Below, piece after piece: positions 7,780 to 11,434 of a DNA stretch of 11,434 nucleotides. This DNA comes from Pseudomonadota bacterium (GTDB lineage: Bacteria; Pseudomonadota; Gammaproteobacteria; Burkholderiales; Burkholderiaceae_B), in assembly GCA_023386765.1 (NCBI GenBank), contig JAEWJD010000295.1, positions 1 to 11,434 of the forward strand, written 5' to 3'. The translations under genes and the position numbers were made by a program. A model generated the notes under the pieces. That model did no database searches. It had not been told where the DNA came from and was given only the letters and a program-made list of their open reading frames with translations. How positions within the stretch are numbered: the stretch's first letter is position 1; each line of letters opens with the position of its first letter.

Positions 7780-7964
7780 CGACGCCTCCAACTGACAACA
7801 AAAGTGCGCCCATCATCGGTGCGCCGGCCGCAGCCGGACAAGCGCTCTTTGGGAACGCCGCCCTTCTCTTTCTGGAACGTCCGGGAAATCCCTAGCCGCC
7901 GCAGCTCGATCACCTGCCAACGCCGGGCAGGCAGACAGGCGGGCCGCTGCGCCCTCATGGTGTA
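7780..7964. promoter_or_regulatory. Divergent intergenic region between set B and rarA
   Basis: These 185 bases must hold the promoters of the minus-strand CoA-transferase set and of plus-strand rarA. On the minus side a GGAGG box is clear. On the plus side TGTAAT at 7961-7966 resembles a -10 element but overlaps the annotated rarA ATG and has no good -35. No LysR-style T-N11-A dyad was convincing here. Confidence 0.35.
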
Positions 7965-9347
7965 ATGACCCTCCGTAAGCCGCCTATCTGCTTTCTGTTT
8001 TCTGCCGCGAAGAGCAACGACCTGTTTTCCGCCGATCCAGCCCACCGGCCCTATGTGCCGCTGGCCGAACGCCTGCGGCCGCGCACCCTGGCCGATGTGG
8101 TCGGGCAAACCCATCTGCTGGGGCCGGACAAGCCGCTGCGCGTGGCCTTCGATTCCGGCCGCCCGCATTCGATGATTTTCTGGGGCCCGCCCGGCGTGGG
8201 CAAGACCACGCTGGCACGCCTGATGGCCGACGGTTTCGACGCCCACTTCATCGCCATCTCGGCAGTGCTGGGCGGCGTCAAGGACATCCGCGAGGCCGTC
8301 ACGGCCGCCCAGGTTGCCCAGGGACAGGGACGTCGTACGATTCTTTTCGTCGACGAAGTCCACCGCTTCAACAAAGCCCAGCAGGATGCCTTCCTCCCAT
8401 ATGTAGAAAGCGGGCTGTTCACCTTCATCGGCGCCACCACCGAGAACCCCTCTTTCGAGGTCAACTCGGCGCTGCTGTCGCGCGCCCGGGTCTATGTACT
8501 GCAATCGCTCAATGCCGAAGAACTCGGCCAGCTGGTCGAGCGTGCCATCGCGGCCTTCAACGAAAGCCGCCCCGAGCACCCCATCCAGATCGATGCGGCC
8601 GCGCGCGAGCAACTGGCCGGCTGGGCCGACGGCGATGCCCGCCGCCTGATCAGTGCCGTGGAAGTGGTGGCCGAATCGGCCGAAGCCGCCGGACGCAGCA
8701 CGGTGGATGTCGAATGGCTGGAGATCGCCCTGTCGCAGAACCTGCGGCGCTTCGACAAAGGCGGCGACGCGTTCTACGACCAGATCAGCGCCCTGCACAA
8801 ATCGGTGCGCGGTTCTGCGCCGGATGCGGCGCTGTACTGGTTTGCGCGCATGCTCGACGGCGGCGCGGACCCCAAGTACCTGGCGCGGCGCATCGTGCGC
8901 ATGGCGATCGAGGATATCGGGCTGGCCGATCCGCGCGCCACCGACCTGGCCATCCAGGGTGCCGACATCTACGAGCGGCTCGGTTCGCCCGAAGGTGAGC
9001 TGGCGCTCGCCCAGGCCGTGGTCTACATGGCCTGCGCCGCCAAATCCAACGCGGTCTACAACGCCTATAACACGGCGCGCAAGTTCGCCGCCGAAAACGG
9101 CAGCGCGCCCGTGCCCCTGCATCTGCGCAACGCGCCGACCAAGCTGATGAAGCAGCTTGGGCATGGCCACGCTTACCGGTATGCGCATGACGAGCCGCAC
9201 GGCTATGCCGCCGGCGAACAGTATTTCCCGGATGGCCTGAACCCCCGTTTCTACAAGCCCACCGACCGCGGCCTGGAAGCCAAGATCCAACAGAAGCTGG
9301 CCTTCCTGCGCGAGCTCGACGCGCAGGCGCGCGACAGGAAAAGTTAG
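7965..9347 (+). CDS. rarA: Replication-associated recombination protein A (AAA+ ATPase)
   Basis: This is RarA (also MgsA/YcaJ; WRNIP1/Mgs1 relative), a tetrameric clamp-loader-like AAA+ ATPase that acts at stalled replication forks with SSB. Seen domains: PLAERLRPRTLADVVGQ (32-48), Walker A WGPPGVGKTT (73-82), Walker B FVDEVHRFNKAQQDAF (128-143), sensor GATTENPSFEVNSALLSRAR (155-174, the arginine-finger region), then the family C-terminal part with ISALHKSVRGSAPDAALYW, VRMAIEDIGLADPRA, AKSNAVYNAYN and HLRNAPTKLMKQLG. Length is 460 residues, slightly above usual because of the N-terminus. Homologs start near MSNDLF or MSNLSL; here that place reads AAG-AGC-AAC (residues 16-18), so I use the ATG at 7965, which lacks a Shine-Dalgarno. 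A GTG at residue 31 is the only later start before the conserved core. Its TAG overlaps the stop of a minus-strand pseudogene. Confidence 0.95.
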   Translation: MTLRKPPICFLFSAAKSNDLFSADPAHRPYVPLAERLRPRTLADVVGQTHLLGPDKPLRVAFDSGRPHSMIFWGPPGVGKTTLARLMADGFDAHFIAISAVLGGVKDIREAVTAAQVAQGQGRRTILFVDEVHRFNKAQQDAFLPYVESGLFTFIGATTENPSFEVNSALLSRARVYVLQSLNAEELGQLVERAIAAFNESRPEHPIQIDAAAREQLAGWADGDARRLISAVEVVAESAEAAGRSTVDVEWLEIALSQNLRRFDKGGDAFYDQISALHKSVRGSAPDAALYWFARMLDGGADPKYLARRIVRMAIEDIGLADPRATDLAIQGADIYERLGSPEGELALAQAVVYMACAAKSNAVYNAYNTARKFAAENGSAPVPLHLRNAPTKLMKQLGHGHAYRYAHDEPHGYAAGEQYFPDGLNPRFYKPTDRGLEAKIQQKLAFLRELDAQARDRKS

Positions 9348-9800
9348 TTCAAGGCATTGCGCCGATGGCGCACCTCGGGCATTTCGCCGACCTCGGCGAG
9401 CACCCGCATCATGCGCTCGCCGCTGGACAGCCCATCGAGCGCACTGCGCCAGGCCAGTTGCTCGAACGACACCGGCAGATAGAGCGTGTTGTCCGGATCG
9501 GCGGCTTTCAGGCCCAGCAACAAGGTGGTCTTGCCTGAACCGTTCGGCCCGCGCAAGGTATAACGCCCACAAGGCGCCGAGCGAAGCTGCTTCACCAGCG
9601 CCAGACCATCCGGGATCGGCGCATCGTTAAGCAGGGTGCCCTCGCAGGGGGCTACGGCGCGTGCTGCGCAGGCGGAGTCGTCGCCTCGAACACGAAGCGC
9701 AGCGCAGCATCGGCGGCCCGGAACTCCAGCACCTGGTACACCAGCGCCCCTAGCGAATTCAGGATATGAAAGATGCGCGTCAGGTTGACTGACCTGCACC
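9344..9800 (-). pseudogene. Degraded ABC transporter remnant (TMD end plus truncated nucleotide-binding domain)
   Basis: The minus strand encodes YTLRGPNGSGKTTLLLGLKA, a perfect Walker A (9524-9550), then LYLPVSFEQLAW and an LSSGERMMRVLAEV signature, but the frame stops at 9344 before any Walker B or H-loop. Only about 30 residues separate the P-loop and the signature, which fits a compact ABC family or an internal deletion. Upstream, a different frame (open 9652-9849) reads IFHILNSLGALVYQVLEFRA and ends at a TAG (9652-9654). It resembles the last transmembrane helix and linker of a one-chain exporter, so an indel near 9650-9670 probably separates the two parts. An open frame from a GTG at 9799 spans the NBD piece, but its first 50 residues look non-native. 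The C-terminus is cut where it meets rarA, and the rest of the membrane domain is absent. It is almost certainly non-functional as a transporter. Confidence 0.7.
9358..9372 (+). terminator. Hairpin just after rarA, weak terminator candidate
   Basis: TGCGCC, a GAT loop and GGCGCA form a perfect 6-bp stem 11 bases after the rarA stop. No T-tract follows, and the same bases also encode the end of the ABC remnant on the other strand, so the function is uncertain. Confidence 0.3.
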
Positions 9801-9959
9801 CCGCCTCATCACCTTGACGGCCCCCCTCTGCCTCGTAGCAAGAAAGGCTCTATCGCCACGGACCAGCTCACCCACAGACAGCGGGAAAGAACCGGCGCCC
9901 TTCAGGAGCAATCGGCAAACATTCCCAATCTGAGCATCTAAAGAAGTTTGGAGAAGCAT
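9780..9959 (-). CDS. Small hypothetical protein (59 aa)
   Basis: This short ORF starts at ATG 9959, with AGAGG seven bases upstream, and ends at TGA 9780. It begins MLLQTSLDAQIGNVCRLLL and continues through SFPLSVGELVRGDRAFLATR to a basic tail with VKVMRRG. The composition is protein-like: an amphipathic leucine-rich first third, a Pro/Ser/Val turn, then a charged helix-like stretch. I do not recognise a family. The codons lie in a patch with visibly lower GC (26 of 60 bases at 9901-9960) than the surrounding chromosomal genes. It follows the other small ORF (10036-10191) on the same strand, 76 bases downstream of that stop, with a strong hairpin between them. It could be a phage- or element-derived small protein or the 5' part of a longer, now truncated gene running into the ABC remnant. 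Confidence 0.45.
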   Translation of the reverse strand: MLLQTSLDAQIGNVCRLLLKGAGSFPLSVGELVRGDRAFLATRQRGAVKVMRRGAGQST

Positions 9960-9993
9960 GATGACACCTCTGAAATAGACGCTAATAACCCAG

Positions 9994-10015
9994 CCCTCTC
10001 GCCTCTGCGAGAGGG
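9994..10015. terminator. 9-bp perfect hairpin between two small ORFs
   Basis: CCCTCTCGC, a CTCT loop and GCGAGAGGG form a perfect 9-bp stem in an otherwise AT-richer stretch. On the minus strand it lies about 20 bases after the stop of the upstream small ORF and 35 bases before the next small ORF start. No T-run follows on either strand, so it may be a factor-dependent stop, an mRNA-stabilising or processing hairpin, or part of a structured RNA. Confidence 0.4.
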
Positions 10016-10035
10016 GGGACAGCCTAGCTTTAGCG

Positions 10036-10191
10036 TTACTTGTAGGAGATCATCCGAAGCGGGAACGGAGGCGGGCCTGCGTCTAGGTTCGATGAGTTGA
10101 CTACCAGAAGCTGCGCTGCCGCCTTAGCGAGGACATCACGCTGTACATGCTTCACGCTGTTTAGGACGGTCAATTTCTGTTGGTTTGCCAT
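10036..10191 (-). CDS. Small hypothetical protein (51 aa)
   Basis: ATG at 10191 has GGAG seven bases upstream; an in-frame extension to 10230 would add 13 residues without a better site. The protein begins MANQQKLTVLNSVKHVQRD, continues with VLAKAAAQLLVVNSSNLDAG, and ends in a short proline-rich tail (PPPFPLRMISYK). The N-terminal two thirds look like one or two amphipathic helices, without signal peptide or clear membrane segment. Local GC is low (28 of 60 bases at 10141-10200), unlike the flanking genes. A repeat cluster lies just upstream and a hairpin just downstream, so it may be an independently regulated unit. I cannot name a family; a small phage, satellite or addiction-type protein is possible but unsupported. 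Confidence 0.5.
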   Translation of the reverse strand: MANQQKLTVLNSVKHVQRDVLAKAAAQLLVVNSSNLDAGPPPFPLRMISYK

Positions 10192-10222
10192 GCCTTCTCT
10201 CCAGTGATTGTGAGCACACAGA

Positions 10223-10252
10223 ATGCCCACCTATGCCCACCAGATGGTGGGC
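10223..10252. repeat. Direct and inverted repeat cluster upstream of small ORF
   Basis: ATGCCCACC occurs twice in tandem (10223-10231 and 10233-10241, one base apart), and the second copy forms an inverted pair with TGGTGGGC: GCCCACCA (10235-10242), a GA centre, TGGTGGGC (10245-10252). It begins 31 bases upstream of the 51-residue ORF start, where an operator would be expected on the minus strand. It could be a regulator binding site or an RNA hairpin in the leader. Confidence 0.5.
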
Positions 10253-10490
10253 AAGCCAAAGCATCTCCGCTTTTTCCTGCCGGAAGGAGAGATAGTGGAC
10301 GCCGGTACTTGCGCGTTCACCCTGGCAAAAACAAAGGGCCGCCGGCCTTCTCCAGCAATGCCGAAAAACAACCCAAAACTGCAGCCGCTCTCTCGCTGTC
10401 TCCTAGCATCATCTTCTTCACGAGCCTCCCCCGCAGGGGTGGTTTTTGTAAAAGACTAGCGAAAGCGCCTTGAGTTATCGATCGGCAAGT
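10253..10490. other. AT-richer stretch with no assignable gene
   Basis: This stretch lies between the repeat cluster and the serS upstream region. Several short frames are open on both strands. On the minus strand one runs from a GTG at about 10422 to the TGA at 10317 and encodes a 34-residue peptide beginning VKKMMLGDSERAA and ending LEKAGGPLFLPG. Another minus frame stays open from 10402 to 10136 (includes ERASTGVHYLSFRQEKAEML) and overlaps the 51-residue ORF. A plus-strand frame at 10223-10459 encodes 78 residues, but it runs through a terminator-like hairpin. None has decisive start signals and I recognise none. Confidence 0.4.
10425..10448 (+). terminator. Rho-independent terminator-like hairpin, plus strand
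   Basis: CCTCCCC, a CGCA loop and GGGGTGG make a GC-rich stem with one T-T mismatch, directly followed by TTTTTGT on the plus strand. This is the best intrinsic-terminator pattern in the window. It would stop plus-strand readthrough from rarA or an island transcript before serS. Confidence 0.6.
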
Positions 10491-10718
10491 TCCGCCGCTG
10501 CCGAGGGAGATCGCGGAGATGAATTCGGTGCGCGGCAGGCCGACTGCGCGCTGGCAACCCGGCGTCGTGCAGGCTGCGCTATGGGCCGCAGCAACGGGAT
10601 GGCGGGCAGAAGGGTAAAATCCCCCGGGTGGCCCGCCTGACTGCGCGAATTTCTTGCGCGGACGCCGGCCCCGGGCCTGCCGGCCTGTCACGCATCGATC
10701 AACCCAACCGCCAACACT
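10491..10718 (+). promoter_or_regulatory. serS upstream region with candidate -10 and GC hairpin in leader
   Basis: TAAAAT at 10615-10620, flanked by GGG and CCC, looks like a sigma-70 -10 element, but I see no good -35 about 17 bases before it. If it is used, the serS leader is about 90 bases long. That leader contains a GCCGGC...GCCGGC stem (10664-10684) enclosing a CCCGGG core. No clear Shine-Dalgarno lies before the serS ATG; the preceding bases are ACCCAACCGCCAACACT. A plus-strand frame ending at a TAA at 10614-10616 is open for about 45 codons but unrecognised. No tRNA is found. Confidence 0.35.
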
Positions 10719-11434
10719 ATGCTAGATCCGATACTGCTGCGCAAAGACCTGCAAACCGTCGTGGACCGCCTCAAAAGCCGGGGTGTGGACTTCGACACGG
10801 AACGGTTCAACGATCTGGAGTCTCGCCGCAAATCGGTGCAGACCGAGACCGAGTCCTTGCAGGCGCGCCGCAATGCCCTGGCCAAGCAGATCGGCCAGCT
10901 CAAGGCCAAGGGCGAGGATGCCTCGGCCGTGATGGCCGAATCGCAAGCCCTGCCCGGCCGGGTCAAGCAGCTCGAAGAAGACCTGGCCCAGTTGCAGCAG
11001 CAGCTCAATGACATGCTGCTGTCGGTACCCAACCTGCCCCACCCGAGCGTGCCGGTGGGCGCCTCCAGCGATGACAACGTCGAGGTGCGCCGCTGGCTGC
11101 CCGGCCAGGCCGACGCTGATGGCAATCCGTCCCCGCTGGGCTTCGAGCCGCGCGACCACGTCGCCGTAGGCGAGCCGCTGGGCCTGGACTTCGATACGGC
11201 AGCCAAGCTGTCGGGGGCGCGTTTTTCCTTCATGCGCGGCCCGGTCGCCCGCCTGCATCGCGCGCTGGCGCAATTCATGCTGGACCTGCAGACTGGCGAA
11301 CACGGCTACACCGAGTGCTACACCCCCTACATCGTCAACAGCTCGACGCTGTTCGGCACGGGTCAGTTGCCCAAGTTCAAGGACGACATGTTCTTCGTCA
11401 CCAAGGGTGGCGTGGACGATGGCCCCAAGGCGGA
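10719..11434 (+). CDS. serS: Seryl-tRNA synthetase, N-terminal part (runs off window)
   Basis: Class II seryl-tRNA synthetase charges tRNA-Ser (and tRNA-Sec) with serine in the cytoplasm. The 238 visible codons cover the start MLDPILLRKDLQTVVDRLKS, then the long antiparallel coiled-coil arm that grips the variable arm of tRNA-Ser, about residues 27-105 (LESRRKSVQTETESLQARRN on one helix and VKQLEEDLAQLQQQLNDMLL on the other). The linker LPHPSVPVG follows, then the beginning of the catalytic domain with FEPRDHVAVGEPLGLDFDTA, KLSGARFSFMRGPVARLHRA and GYTECYTPYIVNSSTLFGTG. Class II motifs 2 and 3 lie beyond the window. The full protein is usually about 430-450 residues. No truncation or frameshift is seen. 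The start lacks a clear Shine-Dalgarno, but it matches the family N-terminus exactly. Confidence 0.97.
   Translation, partial: MLDPILLRKDLQTVVDRLKSRGVDFDTERFNDLESRRKSVQTETESLQARRNALAKQIGQLKAKGEDASAVMAESQALPGRVKQLEEDLAQLQQQLNDMLLSVPNLPHPSVPVGASSDDNVEVRRWLPGQADADGNPSPLGFEPRDHVAVGEPLGLDFDTAAKLSGARFSFMRGPVARLHRALAQFMLDLQTGEHGYTECYTPYIVNSSTLFGTGQLPKFKDDMFFVTKGGVDDGPKA

Noticed and set aside
7850..7920. Minus-strand peptide LRRLGISRTFQ resembling a motif of LivG-type ABC ATPases
   Set aside because: It is isolated, with no Walker or signature motifs around it, and lies in the rarA/CoA-transferase intergenic region; a chance match is more likely.
7707..9572. Minus-strand open frame of 621 codons opposite rarA
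   Set aside because: It is an antisense shadow of rarA; it also crosses the start of the CoA-transferase gene and uses the wrong frame of the ABC remnant.
10223..10459. Plus-strand 78-codon frame in the island
   Set aside because: It has a weak start signal, ends after the T-tract of a terminator-like hairpin and overlaps the repeat cluster, so coding is not convincing.
9800..10490. Possible retron, CRISPR array, tRNA or attachment site in the island
   Set aside because: There is no reverse transcriptase, no regularly spaced repeats, no cloverleaf and no matching flanking direct repeat that I could find by eye.
10317..10691. Minus-strand 124-codon frame reaching into the serS upstream region
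   Set aside because: Its first two thirds are low-complexity sequence over the serS promoter region; only the last 34 codons look possible and are noted under the unassigned stretch.

Overview
The window looks like chromosomal DNA from a GC-rich betaproteobacterium, most likely Alcaligenaceae (Bordetella or Achromobacter type). Three things suggest this: two orphan TctC/Bug periplasmic binding proteins within 5 kb (a family greatly expanded in that group), the catabolic genes around them, and a rarA to serS neighbourhood. The assignment is inferred from gene content and protein style, not from a search.

Bases 1-154 hold the 3' end of a plus-strand gene, possibly an M24-type peptidase. It converges on a long minus-strand block, 172-7779, that reads right to left as two tight gene sets. 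Set B (7779 down to 4617) encodes a class III CoA-transferase, a Bug binding protein and an HMG-CoA-lyase-family enzyme. This suggests capture of an organic acid, activation as a CoA thioester and cleavage. A LysR-type regulator (4527-3583) follows on the same strand. Set A (3479 down to 172) encodes a PLP-dependent D-cysteine desulfhydrase/ACC-deaminase-family enzyme, a second Bug protein with a Tat-like signal, and an M20 amidohydrolase. This suggests uptake and breakdown of an amino-acid derivative, perhaps N-acylated. Spacings inside the sets are 11-62 bases, each start (two of them GTG) has a Shine-Dalgarno match, and no strong terminator is seen between them.

From 7965 the plus strand carries rarA (AAA+ clamp-loader-like ATPase of replication-fork maintenance), complete to 9347. 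Its N-terminus is unusual: the expected start position reads AAG. The window ends inside serS (seryl-tRNA synthetase, start at 10719).

The 1.37 kb between rarA and serS is the accessory part. It holds a broken ABC-transporter remnant on the minus strand (frameshifted, lacking Walker B, its end overlapping the rarA stop). Next to it is an AT-richer patch (several 60-base lines at 43-53% GC) with two very small minus-strand ORFs that have good ribosome binding sites, a 9-bp hairpin between them, a direct-plus-inverted repeat cluster upstream, and a plus-strand terminator-like hairpin. It looks like decayed, probably horizontally acquired DNA. I recognise no integrase, transposase, reverse transcriptase, CRISPR array or tRNA in it, and no complete new system can be claimed.
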